DNA from: Betaproteobacteria bacterium HGW-Betaproteobacteria-22
GTDB taxonomy: Bacteria > Pseudomonadota > Gammaproteobacteria > Burkholderiales > Methylophilaceae
DNA length: 64,000 nt
Assembly (NCBI GenBank): GCA_002842285.1
Contig: PHCJ01000002.1
Location: 1 to 64,000, forward strand
Reading direction: 5' to 3'
The notes under the pieces were generated by a model. The model did not search any database, was not told where the DNA came from, and saw only the letters and a program-made list of their open reading frames with translations. Shown here piece after piece: positions 1 to 8,860 of the stretch (the stretch's first letter is position 1; each line of letters opens with the position of its first letter). The position numbers and the translations under genes were made by a program.

Positions 1-1
1 C

Positions 2-73
2 CCTGCACGCCAAAAAGTCTGGGAAGATATAGACCGCAATTGCAAGTTTCCACCTGCAGAACTGCTGGACTAG
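2..73 (+). CDS. C-terminal fragment of an unidentified protein (cut by window edge)
   Basis: Frame 2 is open from the window edge to a TAG at 71-73. Its last 23 codons read like a normal protein tail, including VWEDIDRNCKFPPAELLD, with mixed charged and hydrophobic residues. I do not recognise the family, and the piece is too short to exclude a chance open frame. No terminator is obvious after it. Confidence 0.25.
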   Translation, partial: PARQKVWEDIDRNCKFPPAELLD

Positions 74-499
74 CTAGTCTCAATTGAAGGGGTATGCAAA
101 AGCCTGCGCTTAAAGAAAATTCGTAGCCTCGCTATATACCGCGTACTATGGCTACAGCCGCTACGCTTAACATCGCAACGCGCGTTAGCCTGCGTCAAAA
201 CACTGCGTTGGTTTTCTCGGCTGCAGCAAGCCAAACACCTATCAAGTGTGAGCCAGTATTTGGCCTCCGCAATTGGATTAAAGCTGCTAGCGCAGCAAGT
301 CACTAAATTGGCAAGGCGCTACATGTGGTAAGGCTCCAGATTGGTAAGGCCATGGTGAAATAACGTGCTTTTCGCACCAATCTGGGTTAAAGCAGCACTA
401 GATTGGTGGTGATGATCTTTACGGTTAAGCGCAGATATTCCAAGGTCTTGCCCCCTGCGGCTACACCTCATTGCACCTAGTCACTTATTCGGTGTTTCC
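74..499. other. Non-coding stretch, 426 bp
   Basis: No convincing gene is present. A 77-codon frame on the minus strand has a Cys- and Arg-rich composition, no ribosome-binding site and no family resemblance, so I do not call it. The right part (366-430) holds a repeat that recurs near 12.95 kb and is listed separately. The stretch lies downstream of the stop codons of both flanking genes. Confidence 0.5.
366..430. repeat. Dispersed repeat copy A with NtrC-like half-sites
   Basis: The segment shares TGCTTTTCGCACCA, a 16-17 nt variable middle, CACTAGATTGGTGGTGATG, and a tail resembling CTTTA-CG-TTAAGC with positions 12938-13004. Inside it GCACCAATCTGGGTT (374-388) and GCACTAGATTGGTGG (395-409) resemble NtrC boxes (GCAC-N-GTGC type, compare the glnA enhancer). 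The two boxes start 21 bp apart, about two helical turns. CACCAATCT and AGATTGGTG also form a 9-bp inverted repeat. No sigma-54 promoter was found next to it. The repeat is seen; the NtrC reading is inference. Confidence 0.5.
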
Positions 500-1075
500 T
501 TATCCATAAAAGATCACTGCAATGATTACCAACCCTACCGTAGCCCAGCCGATGCGATCCACATATCGGTGCAAACTCGCCTCCATACGCGCACCGCCCC
601 ATTTCATTAACCCCGCTACCATAAAAAACCGCAAGCCACGGCCAATGGTTGAAGCAATCACAAATGGCAACAACGGCATGGCAAGTGAACCAGCCGCAAT
701 GGTAAACACTTTATACGGAACTGGTGAGAAACCAGCAACAAATATTGCCCAAAAACCCCATTCACCAAACCACTGCACCGCAGTTTGATAGGGCTGCCAG
801 TAATGACTCGCGCTTAAAGCAGGAGCAATCAAATCAAACAAGCTCATACCTATCAAATAACCAAGCATGCCGCCTGCTACCGAAGCCGATGTGGTGATAA
901 ACGCAAAATGCCAGGCTTTTTTAGGGTTGGCCAGGCTCATTGGTGCCAACATCACATCAGGAGGGATAGGGAAAAACGAAGACTCGGCAAAGCTCAACCC
1001 ACCTAGATACCATGGCGCTTTTGGCAAGCGCGCCCATCGCATTGCCCGTTCAAATAAACTTGAAAATAATTTCAT
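500..1075 (-). CDS. yqaA: YqaA family membrane protein (DedA/VTT superfamily)
   Basis: A 191-residue inner-membrane protein of the YqaA branch of the DedA/VTT (SNARE-associated) superfamily. Visible hallmarks are ESSFFPIPPDV at residues 31-41, FSPVPYKVFTIAAG at 116-129 and GRGLRFF at 145-151, among several hydrophobic segments. DedA relatives have been linked to lipid translocation and membrane homeostasis; the substrate of the YqaA branch is not established. The gene stands alone on the minus strand. Only about 70 bp separate its start from the end of the AddA-like gene upstream, so it may be the last gene of that transcription unit. Confidence 0.9.
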   Translation of the reverse strand: MKLFSSLFERAMRWARLPKAPWYLGGLSFAESSFFPIPPDVMLAPMSLANPKKAWHFAFITTSASVAGGMLGYLIGMSLFDLIAPALSASHYWQPYQTAVQWFGEWGFWAIFVAGFSPVPYKVFTIAAGSLAMPLLPFVIASTIGRGLRFFMVAGLMKWGGARMEASLHRYVDRIGWATVGLVIIAVIFYG

Positions 1076-1144
1076 TTATCAGCTTTTAATAAAAGTTAAT
1101 GTCATTTTAGCAGGATATTCATCCTTTACTTGTGCCTGCAATGG

Positions 1145-4100
1145 TTATAAGGTAATGAGCCTGCCCAATCTCAAGAAATAGATAGCCTGCTTAACAGGAA
1201 TCCCCTCGTCTGCAAACAGCATGGCGTAGTTATCCAGCTGTGATTGATATTGTTGTGCTATCACCTTGAGTTCATCATCCGTGAGATGATTTTCCAAAGC
1301 CACCGATTTATAATCAACAATCCAGCGCACCCCATCTTCAATGAACGTTCTGTCAATCACATAACTCATTACGTCACTCTGATGACAGTGTGTGATGCCA
1401 AGCTCTGTTCCTGCATCCGGCCTCACTTTCAGCACCCACTGACCATCCACGCTGCTCACTGTTTGTATTAACATTTCCTGCACAGCCGCAACGGCCGCTT
1501 TTACCTCCTGCCCGGCATGTCCCTGTTGATGCAGCCAATGTTGCATTGCATACTCAAGGCTTGCAATTTTATCAACTGTCCACTGCATAACCCCTTGCTG
1601 CGCAATCATTTCCAGATACCGGTGCACCAATGTGCCGACATCTGCATCCAGGCTACTTTGATAACTCGGCTTGGTATTCACACGCGTGTCTGTGTGCGTG
1701 TTAAATTGCGTAGGTATCGCACGTGACTGTTCACCACGTAAGATCGCAGGAATACCAGGCTGAGCCAGGCGCACCAGCTGCGGCGTAAAATCGGCAATAT
1801 CATCTGGTGCTGTTGCCGTGCCGGCGACTTGTACATCTTGCTTGAATGTTTCACCAATGGTAGGCCATAATAAATCCAGATAGGTGTTCTTGGCAGGCTT
1901 AACCTCACCCTTGGCATTCTGATTAGCCACCCCGACCAAATGCAGTTTGCGTTCTGCACGTGTAGCGGCCACATAGAGCACGCGGGCAGACTCATTGGCA
2001 TCGCGTTCATGCTCACGCGCCTCCAGATAATCATATGGACTGACCTTCTCTTTATCACGTGCACCCTTAGGCACAAATGGCGCAGCTAGCAACTCACGCT
2101 GATGCGCTATCACTACTTCTTCCCAGAGCACCAGCGGTTTATCGTCATGATTCCCTCCAGTAGCCGCGCCTAAACCGGGCAGAATCACCGTATCAAACTC
2201 CAGGCCTTTGGATTTGTGTATTGTCATCATCTGCAAATTGCCACCGCGACTGTCCGGTGCGGCAAACAGCTTGGTAATTTCGCTTTCCATGCGCTCGGGG
2301 GAGAACTGGTTGCTGCGATCTAAACGGTCCAAACAGCTGAAGAATGCCTGTACATCAACCACATCACTCTGCGCCCACAGACAGGCAGCACCATTGAGCA
2401 TTAACCATAGGCCACGTACCCAGCGGCTGACATTCATGCGCCCCTGCGCTGCAAAAGCCTCGGCGAGTATATCGCGCATATGCAGCAAGCGGGCTTTGCC
2501 ATCCAACTGACTCACCAATGCATCATTTTGCATCAGTGACCATAGCGTGCTTTGGTGGTCATGGCCTGCCAGCGTGTGCAAATCTTTCAGGGTCAGGCCA
2601 CACCAAGGCGCACGCAGAGTCGCCAGCCAATGTACACGGTCGGCGCGATGATGCAAGGCGTGTGTCAGCGAAAGTAAATCCTGCACAATCTGCCGCCCCT
2701 GCAACGCTTCGATTTCCACCGCTTGAAAAGGAACATCTCTGAAATCCCTGCGCAATCTGCTCACCAGCGCTGACAGATGTTTTTTGGAGCGCACCAGCAC
2801 GGCTATTTTTCTTTCTGGGTCTGCGCCACGCTCGGCCTGAATAATGCTAATCACCGCTTCAGCCTCGCGCTGGCTGGCAAGCTCGGTTGTTTCATCTGCC
2901 GGGCTAATTACAGGATGCACCTCCACGCCGGATTGCGGCATCTCCTGTTTGGTTGCAATAAACGGACGATAATGAATCGCCCCCTGAACCACCTCATCAT
3001 CAGGCGGGAAAACGGGCGCAAAGGTATGATTAATCCAATCCACCACAGCAGGACAGGAGCGGTTATTGCGATACAGCTGCAAACGCTCCAGCCGGACATT
3101 GCCAACCCCATGTCTGGCGGCATCAATAAACAACCCGACATTGGCCTTGCGGAAGCGGTAAATAGACTGCATTGGGTCGCCTACCGTGAACAGGGTACGA
3201 CCATCGTCTGGCTGCCAGCCCAGTGTCAGCTGCTCGAGCAAGGCAATCTGGCTGGGGCTGGTATCCTGAAACTCATCTACCAGCAGATGCTGAATCTGGT
3301 AATCGAGCTTTAAGGCCAGCTCCGTTGGTTCACCAAAGTGATTGGTCAGGGCATGCGTCGCACGCTGGGCTATTTCCGAAAAGTCCACCTCTCCGGCACG
3401 CTGAAAAGTCAGCCATAGCTCGGCAACAGCCAGATTCAGCAGTTTGGAAAGCATAGTGATGATTTGCCAGCCGGTACTTTCATGACTGAAGTCGGGCAGG
3501 CTGCGCACACGATGCAAGACACTTAAATCAGCGATTGACGCTATCACATCAGCCAAGACCTGCTTTTGCGCACGCCCATCATCAGTAGCAGGAAAACCCA
3601 CCTTGACATTCAAGCCGCCCAATTTGCGCGGCTCGCCTTTATCTGTCAGCATCAAATCCGCCAGCGCACGCCACATTGGCAGGCACGCCTGCTTGTTTGT
3701 TATCGGCGTCTCCCAGTCCGTCAGTAAAGCTACCGGATGATCACAAGGCAGATTAGATGCGGCAAAACGCGCCACCGGCATCAATGCATGCTGCACTCTG
3801 GCGTTAATGGCCAGCTCAACGGCGGCCAAGTCTTGCTCTACCAGATACTGCAGTGTCAGCTGCAATGCATCCGCATCGACCTCGTACTGCGCGTGATGCA
3901 GCCACTGATCACGTTTTTCCAGCATGGCAATCAGCAGTTTTTTCAACTTGCTGGCATCGTTATCCACATAACGCAAGGCAGCTTTGACTATTTCACTATG
4001 CGTTTTATTTTCACTATGCGTTTTATCTTCCAGCAGCGCCAGCGTCTGTTCCGCGGCCTGCGCATACAGACTGTCTGCATCTTCCGTCACGCGTGGCTGC

Positions 4101-4555
4101 GCACCAAAGCGACTCATCAGCGGCATTTGTCTGGCCAGATGCGCACATAAGCTGTCAATGGTAAAAATACGCAGCCGGGATGGGTTCTCAATCAGCTGCC
4201 AATCCTTTAACTGCGCATGTTGCAAAGCTTGCAGACTTAAATTATAGGTAATCTGCTTATGCGCTTGCTGTGGTTTTTCCTGATTAGCCGCTTTCATCAG
4301 GCTATCCAGAATGCGCGCGCGCATCTCTGCAGCGGCTTTATTTGTGAAGGTAATCGCGATGATTTCTTCAGGCGCATTCACCGTTGTCAGCAATTTCAGG
4401 TAACGCTGAGTCAGCAGCTCGGTTTTACCCGCACCTGCCGGAGCCTCTACGATAAATGACTTCAGCTCCAGTGCACGCAAACGGTTGTGCGCATCGGCAG
4501 CAAGATCAAAGTATGGATGTGCGGTATGCTCGGTATATGCAGCATCTAGGGTCAT
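1145..4555 (-). CDS. AddA-like UvrD-family helicase-nuclease
   Basis: A 1136-residue superfamily 1A helicase. Walker A (EAPAGAGKT) is at residues 38-46, followed by ITFTNKAAAEMRAR. Walker B VDEFQDTSPSQ lies about a third of the way in, and GDPMQSIYRFR follows. LQMMTIHKSKGLEFDTVI and RVLYVAATRAERKL are motifs V and VI. Near the C-terminus IDRTFIEDGVRWIVDYKS matches the core of a RecB/AddA PD-(D/E)XK nuclease. The role would be end resection of double-strand breaks for RecA recombination. The start overlaps the end of the AddB-like gene by 4 bp, so the two are translationally coupled. It is usually annotated as exodeoxyribonuclease V beta-like or AddA-like, and it differs from canonical RecB and AddA. 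A direct 18-bp duplication at about 3988-4023 adds a repeated KTHSE motif. Confidence 0.92.
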   Translation of the reverse strand: MTLDAAYTEHTAHPYFDLAADAHNRLRALELKSFIVEAPAGAGKTELLTQRYLKLLTTVNAPEEIIAITFTNKAAAEMRARILDSLMKAANQEKPQQAHKQITYNLSLQALQHAQLKDWQLIENPSRLRIFTIDSLCAHLARQMPLMSRFGAQPRVTEDADSLYAQAAEQTLALLEDKTHSENKTHSEIVKAALRYVDNDASKLKKLLIAMLEKRDQWLHHAQYEVDADALQLTLQYLVEQDLAAVELAINARVQHALMPVARFAASNLPCDHPVALLTDWETPITNKQACLPMWRALADLMLTDKGEPRKLGGLNVKVGFPATDDGRAQKQVLADVIASIADLSVLHRVRSLPDFSHESTGWQIITMLSKLLNLAVAELWLTFQRAGEVDFSEIAQRATHALTNHFGEPTELALKLDYQIQHLLVDEFQDTSPSQIALLEQLTLGWQPDDGRTLFTVGDPMQSIYRFRKANVGLFIDAARHGVGNVRLERLQLYRNNRSCPAVVDWINHTFAPVFPPDDEVVQGAIHYRPFIATKQEMPQSGVEVHPVISPADETTELASQREAEAVISIIQAERGADPERKIAVLVRSKKHLSALVSRLRRDFRDVPFQAVEIEALQGRQIVQDLLSLTHALHHRADRVHWLATLRAPWCGLTLKDLHTLAGHDHQSTLWSLMQNDALVSQLDGKARLLHMRDILAEAFAAQGRMNVSRWVRGLWLMLNGAACLWAQSDVVDVQAFFSCLDRLDRSNQFSPERMESEITKLFAAPDSRGGNLQMMTIHKSKGLEFDTVILPGLGAATGGNHDDKPLVLWEEVVIAHQRELLAAPFVPKGARDKEKVSPYDYLEAREHERDANESARVLYVAATRAERKLHLVGVANQNAKGEVKPAKNTYLDLLWPTIGETFKQDVQVAGTATAPDDIADFTPQLVRLAQPGIPAILRGEQSRAIPTQFNTHTDTRVNTKPSYQSSLDADVGTLVHRYLEMIAQQGVMQWTVDKIASLEYAMQHWLHQQGHAGQEVKAAVAAVQEMLIQTVSSVDGQWVLKVRPDAGTELGITHCHQSDVMSYVIDRTFIEDGVRWIVDYKSVALENHLTDDELKVIAQQYQSQLDNYAMLFADEGIPVKQAIYFLRLGRLITL

Positions 4556-7233
4556 TCTGCATCCCCCTGAAAACGCTCGAATTGCAGCTTGCGTTCAGGC
4601 AAGCGCAGCAATGGCAACACTTCACAATACATCAGCTCACTTTCATTCGAGAACCTTACGGCAGATGCTCCGCTTTTCAGTTCTTCTGCAATGGCCTCGA
4701 TACTGCTTTTCCAGTGTGCTAGCAGACTAGCCCAATCGCTAAATTCCTGGATAAAAGCCGGTTTGCGCTTAGCGGACTCCGCTGAGAAAATGTCTTCGTC
4801 CACACCTGAAAAAGCATGCTCCGCCGTTTTTACCATGCCAAAGTACACCCCTGAAACGCGTGCATCCTCCTCCTGCGGGTAAAAAATGGCATAAATGGGC
4901 AGTTGAGGCTCGGTGATACGGTCTTCACCCCAGCTGCTGGTCTTGGGCACTTGTCCGGTTTTGTAATCCACGAACACCAGACCACCTTCTGCCAGCGCAT
5001 GAATCCTGTCAATTTTTAGCGTCACCTCAATGCCGCGAATATAGACTTTCTTCTCTGCCTCGCAAGCAACTATCCTGAATGACACACCGTTATTTTTCTC
5101 AAACTGTAGCCAGTCGCCAACCAGTTTCGTCAGCCGCTCCTGCTCAAGTGCCAGCACGGCATCTGAAACAACATCGTTTTCTGCCACAAAAGCCTGTATG
5201 GCATGCTGTACGGCCTGCGCTAGCGATTTAGCCAAATCATCACTGCTCATATCACGCAGATCTGCATAATGGCGCTTACGCCAGAAATGCTCCAGCACCC
5301 CATGCACCAGGGAACCACGCGCCATGCTATCCAAGCCAGCAGTCGGCGCTTTAAGCGCCTTGGCTCCTAAACGATACTGATAAAATGCCCACGCAGGGCA
5401 AACTGCCTGCGCTTTCAGCAACCCCGTGCCGCCAGACACGTGCTCACCCTCCCTAACCGCAGGCGCGATATGATCATCAACATGCTCCAACTCGCGTTGC
5501 GCATGCGTCAACTGTTCAGCCAGCGTCTCAGCCAAAGGTAACACACTGCCAATAACCGGAATACCCTTCATCAGTGGTGACACACGCAGCTCACTCTCGC
5601 CTTCCATCCTGCTACTGGAGAAAATAATGGTGCTTGCTGAATGCAGAAGCCTGTGATGTATGGTTGCAGCAAATGCAGCCTGCACGCTGTTATCTGCATT
5701 AGGCACGGCGGCGGCACGCTGTACGAAAGCCGGCAGCAATGGATTGGGTCTGGCAGGCAACGGCCAGATATGGTCATTCATATGCATGCACCAGATTGCG
5801 TCAACAGGCCGACTTAACCCTTCCATGATGCCCAATATCTGAATCACGGGGGTTTTTTCGGTTTCTGGCTGAAACACCTGCTCGGTGCAAATCTGCTGTA
5901 AATAAGCAACGGCCTGACCTGCCGAGAGGCGCTTACCCAACACATCAAGCTGCGCCAACTGCTGCAATGCCTTTTGCCAGGCATTCATCGCCTGATACTC
6001 CAGGCTGGCAATATTACGCGCACCCGGCCAGCGCAAATGATTCAGCAGATTATCCAACAAACTTCCCCAGCGCGAGGCTTGCGCTGTATTGTCAGGGATG
6101 GCGGCCACTGCGGTTTTGAGGTCATGCAGGAGTTGCGCTACGTTCAACCCTTCATCGTGCTGCGCTTGCAAAAATGTAATAAACCGGGATAAAGTAAACT
6201 GCATAGGCAGCTTTTCACGCATGCGCACATCTAGCATCGCCCTAGCGTCGGCTTCTTCGTTGCTGGCCGACCAAAACGGTGACAGCAGCATCGCAGAAAC
6301 ATCCATGTAGGCTAATTGATGCGATGTCACCAGCCGTAACAGGTTCAAAGCCGCCTGAATAACCGGTTGCTGCGTTAATGCTGTACCTAATGAAAAATTA
6401 TAGCGTCGCGGTAATGCCGCCAAAACAGGACGTGTGCTTTCTGGATAAAAAACATCATCCAGCAAATCAGCAAGCCGGTTCCTCACCTCGCTTAACCTGG
6501 GAGTGACGATAGCAATGTTGGCCTGCGGGAACGCATTGAGATAAGCCTCAGCCCACGCAACCGCAGCCCTGCATTCCGCTTCTTCATTTTCCAGACACAG
6601 CTGGGTGGTTTGCGCTAATTCGCTTGCTGTCGTGGCATAGTCGGCCACTGTAACGCCAAGTTCTATTAAAACATCGCGTAAACGCTGCTCTTGCGGCGCG
6701 GTTTGGTCAAACCCTGCAAACGCGATACATGAAGGTAAACCATCACCTAATTGTGCAAGCTGCGATAACTGCCAATCAAAGTAACGCACGCTTTCCAAAA
6801 CATTTAATTCAGCACAACGCGCTCGAAAGGCCTGCTGCCACAGCATAAACTGGCGCGACTCCTCAGCCTGATGCTCGCGTGGCACATGCAGATTCCAGGC
6901 AACGACATAACGGTTGGCCTCCACCGCCACCTTCGCCATGCCAGCCGCATCAAACAGTTCACCCAGTGCGTGTTTCTTGAGCGACTGCGTAATCACCTCT
7001 TGCCATAGCGATTGCTCATTAAAAGCGCTTAAAGCATAAGGGGCCGACTGCGCTACAATCAAACCTGCCAGCAGACCCTCTTCTATCACCAGATTCAACC
7101 ATTGCGATAAAGTCTGTACTTTCGGGCTAAGCCACTGGCTTTTTTCTGACTGAATATACTGCTGAGCAATATCATTTTGGATGCTGCGCGCCAAGCGGGC
7201 TGAAGGGCAGAGTATAATCGGCTTTGAAGTCAT
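4552..7233 (-). CDS. AddB-like PD-(D/E)XK nuclease (probable DNA repair protein)
   Basis: An 893-residue protein matching the AddB-related family of about 900 residues annotated as 'probable DNA repair protein' (TIGR03623 type). The N-terminal two thirds resemble an inactive helicase-like scaffold (PIILCPSARLARSIQ at the start; ILGIMEGLSRPVDAIW mid-protein). The C-terminal nuclease domain shows GSLVHGVLEHFWRKR and then IDRIHALAEGGLVFVDYKTG, whose D and D-x-K residues are the expected metal-binding and catalytic set. It is the first gene of a two-gene operon with the AddA-like partner (4-bp overlap). Divergent small genes start 40-75 bp away. The pairing strongly suggests an AddAB-type complex replacing RecBCD; this is inference from the pair. 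Confidence 0.88.
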   Translation of the reverse strand: MTSKPIILCPSARLARSIQNDIAQQYIQSEKSQWLSPKVQTLSQWLNLVIEEGLLAGLIVAQSAPYALSAFNEQSLWQEVITQSLKKHALGELFDAAGMAKVAVEANRYVVAWNLHVPREHQAEESRQFMLWQQAFRARCAELNVLESVRYFDWQLSQLAQLGDGLPSCIAFAGFDQTAPQEQRLRDVLIELGVTVADYATTASELAQTTQLCLENEEAECRAAVAWAEAYLNAFPQANIAIVTPRLSEVRNRLADLLDDVFYPESTRPVLAALPRRYNFSLGTALTQQPVIQAALNLLRLVTSHQLAYMDVSAMLLSPFWSASNEEADARAMLDVRMREKLPMQFTLSRFITFLQAQHDEGLNVAQLLHDLKTAVAAIPDNTAQASRWGSLLDNLLNHLRWPGARNIASLEYQAMNAWQKALQQLAQLDVLGKRLSAGQAVAYLQQICTEQVFQPETEKTPVIQILGIMEGLSRPVDAIWCMHMNDHIWPLPARPNPLLPAFVQRAAAVPNADNSVQAAFAATIHHRLLHSASTIIFSSSRMEGESELRVSPLMKGIPVIGSVLPLAETLAEQLTHAQRELEHVDDHIAPAVREGEHVSGGTGLLKAQAVCPAWAFYQYRLGAKALKAPTAGLDSMARGSLVHGVLEHFWRKRHYADLRDMSSDDLAKSLAQAVQHAIQAFVAENDVVSDAVLALEQERLTKLVGDWLQFEKNNGVSFRIVACEAEKKVYIRGIEVTLKIDRIHALAEGGLVFVDYKTGQVPKTSSWGEDRITEPQLPIYAIFYPQEEDARVSGVYFGMVKTAEHAFSGVDEDIFSAESAKRKPAFIQEFSDWASLLAHWKSSIEAIAEELKSGASAVRFSNESELMYCEVLPLLRLPERKLQFERFQGDAE

Positions 7234-7308
7234 TTCACAATTCTATTGGATTATTTGCAATAGGCAAATAAAATGGGCAGATTCATAAGTGAAAGCGCCG
7301 GAACCATC

Positions 7309-7686
7309 ATGATCGATCGACTGAAAAAAATCCTGGCTTATGCAGTATTTTTGTTACTGCTTCCTGTCGGCCTGTTAGCGCTATATACGTGGGCGTCATT
7401 GAGCTGGGTGTATTCCTCTGGTGAGCGTGCGGGCTACGTACAGAAACTTTCGCAAAAAGGCTGGGTATGCAAAACCTATGAAGGTGAGTTGATACTGGTT
7501 TCCATGCCAGGCACACAGGCAGAAAAGTTCTTCTTTACCGTGCGCGATGAACATATAGCCAAAAAAATTAATGAAACCGTCGGAGAACGTGTGCGCCTGA
7601 TCTATGAAGAACACAAAGGCGTACCCACCAACTGCTTTGGTGAAACCGGCTATTTCGTTCACGATGTTCAACTGCTGGATAAATAA
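7309..7686 (+). CDS. Small membrane-anchored protein of unknown function
   Basis: About 125 residues from the ATG at 7309. An in-frame ATG at 7273 would add 12 residues, and neither start has a strong ribosome-binding site. I prefer 7309 because MIDRLKK followed directly by a hydrophobic helix (residues 8-28) is a typical signal-anchor. The rest is a soluble domain with two cysteines (WVCKTYEG and TNCFGE) and KINETVGERVRLIYEEH. I do not recognise a named family. Its stop overlaps the start of the next gene (TAATG), and greB follows, so the three form a tight operon. Export to the periplasm is inferred from the anchor only. Confidence 0.75.
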   Translation: MIDRLKKILAYAVFLLLLPVGLLALYTWASLSWVYSSGERAGYVQKLSQKGWVCKTYEGELILVSMPGTQAEKFFFTVRDEHIAKKINETVGERVRLIYEEHKGVPTNCFGETGYFVHDVQLLDK

Positions 7687-7964
7687 TGGAAAAAGACAAT
7701 CGCAAGCTGTTTTATCCGGCTTTTCTGCTGATGGTGTGTTTTCCGCTCTATATAGCGAGCGATGTCTGGTTTAACGGTACTCAAACTTACTGCACCCGCA
7801 AAAACAACAAACCAACTGGCGCATTTTGCGACTGGGGCCCAGACTTAGGTACGTTATTGTTTGGTGAAACAGACGCACACCGTGGCTTTTCCCTATTAAT
7901 GCTGCTAGTGGCATTGATATTAGGCTGCTTTCTCTACTACATTGCCAAACCAATCACAAATTAA
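7686..7964 (+). CDS. Small membrane protein of unknown function
   Basis: A 92-residue protein with two predicted membrane helices, residues about 9-25 and 70-88. Between them is an extracytoplasmic loop with TYCTRKNNKPTGAFCDWG, whose two cysteines could form a disulfide. The start codon overlaps the stop of the upstream anchored protein by one base, and greB begins 2 bp after its stop, so co-expression is very likely. No family is recognised. It may act with its upstream neighbour, since both are small membrane proteins with paired cysteines facing the periplasm; this is inference. Confidence 0.75.
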   Translation: MEKDNRKLFYPAFLLMVCFPLYIASDVWFNGTQTYCTRKNNKPTGAFCDWGPDLGTLLFGETDAHRGFSLLMLLVALILGCFLYYIAKPITN

Positions 7965-7966
7965 AT

Positions 7967-8470
7967 ATGGCTGCCAGCGACGAAAAAAACTACATCACTC
8001 CAGAGGGCTTTGGTACACTCAAGGCAGAGTTCGATCAACTGTACAAAATAGAACGTCCTGAAGTTGTACGTACTGTTTCCTGGGCAGCCGGAAACGGTGA
8101 CCGCAGTGAAAATGGCGACTATATCTATGGTAAACGTCGCTTACGCCAGATTGACAGCCGCTGCCGCCATCTCATGCGTCGCATGGATTTAGCTGAAATT
8201 GTAGACGCAGGCCAACAGCAGCATCTGGAAAAAGTCTACTTTGGCGCATGGGTCACTTTATACAATCCGGATAATGATACTGAACACACCTACCGCATTG
8301 TAGGCAAAGATGAGCTTGATCCAGGCAAAGGCTATATCAGCTGGGTTTCACCACTGGGAAAATCCATGATAGGTAAAACCATAGGTGACACCATACGCGT
8401 CAGCACCCCGCAAGGTGAAGCCTCTTTTGAAGTCATTAACATTCAATATCACGCACCTCAAGTGCAGTGA
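7967..8470 (+). CDS. greB: Transcription elongation factor GreB
   Basis: A 167-residue Gre factor that binds the secondary channel of RNA polymerase and stimulates cleavage of backtracked transcripts. It begins KNYITPEGFGTLKAEFDQL and contains NGDRSENGDYIYGKRRLR, the coiled-coil tip region typical of GreB rather than GreA. The acidic tip residues are present (D and E of GDRSENGD). The C-terminal FKBP-like domain includes ISWVSPLGKSMIGKTIGD. Length fits GreB (about 160 residues). It starts 2 bp after the preceding small membrane protein, and the DUF3147 gene follows after 31 bp. Confidence 0.97.
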   Translation: MAASDEKNYITPEGFGTLKAEFDQLYKIERPEVVRTVSWAAGNGDRSENGDYIYGKRRLRQIDSRCRHLMRRMDLAEIVDAGQQQHLEKVYFGAWVTLYNPDNDTEHTYRIVGKDELDPGKGYISWVSPLGKSMIGKTIGDTIRVSTPQGEASFEVINIQYHAPQVQ

Positions 8471-8501
8471 TTCACAAAAAATATTGCTGGAGTAAATTCT
8501 C

Positions 8502-8852
8502 ATGAAATTTATTATCCTCAAATACCTAATCACCGCGCTACTGGTTGTGCTCGCCTCTGAGCTTGCAAAATTCAGTGACAAATTAGGCGCGCTGGTGACG
8601 GCATTACCCATGGTCACCATCCTCACTTTAATCTGGCTGTTTATAGAAAAACAAGCCCCAGCCAAGATTGCCAACCATGCCTATTACACCTTCTGGTATG
8701 TGATTCCCACTTTACCCATGTTTCTATTATTTCCTTTTCTGCTTCCCAAGTGGGGGTTCTGGCCCACTTTAGCCGCATCTGGCATATTCACTCTGTGTCT
8801 ATTTTATGTATATGGCCTGATACTCAAGCAATTTAACATTCATTTGTGGTAG
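8502..8852 (+). CDS. DUF3147-type membrane protein
   Basis: A 116-residue, very hydrophobic protein with four likely membrane helices. It has the pattern LASELAKFSDKLGALVTALPMVTILTLIW split over the first two helices, and a conserved-looking TLPMFLLFPFLLPKWGFW. This fits the DUF3147 family of small inner-membrane proteins of unknown function. A ribosome-binding site (TGGAG) precedes the ATG. The stop lies just before the earP start, so co-transcription with greB and earP is plausible. Nothing points to a specific role. Confidence 0.8.
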   Translation: MKFIILKYLITALLVVLASELAKFSDKLGALVTALPMVTILTLIWLFIEKQAPAKIANHAYYTFWYVIPTLPMFLLFPFLLPKWGFWPTLAASGIFTLCLFYVYGLILKQFNIHLW

Positions 8853-8860
8853 CACACATC

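Noticed and set aside
70-303. 77-codon minus-strand frame near the window start
   Set aside because: Cys/Arg/Ser-rich composition, no ribosome-binding site and no family resemblance; lies in a region with dispersed repeats.
2777-3313. 178-codon plus-strand frame opposite the AddA-like gene
   Set aside because: Fully antisense to a strongly supported coding region and with composition expected of a shadow frame.
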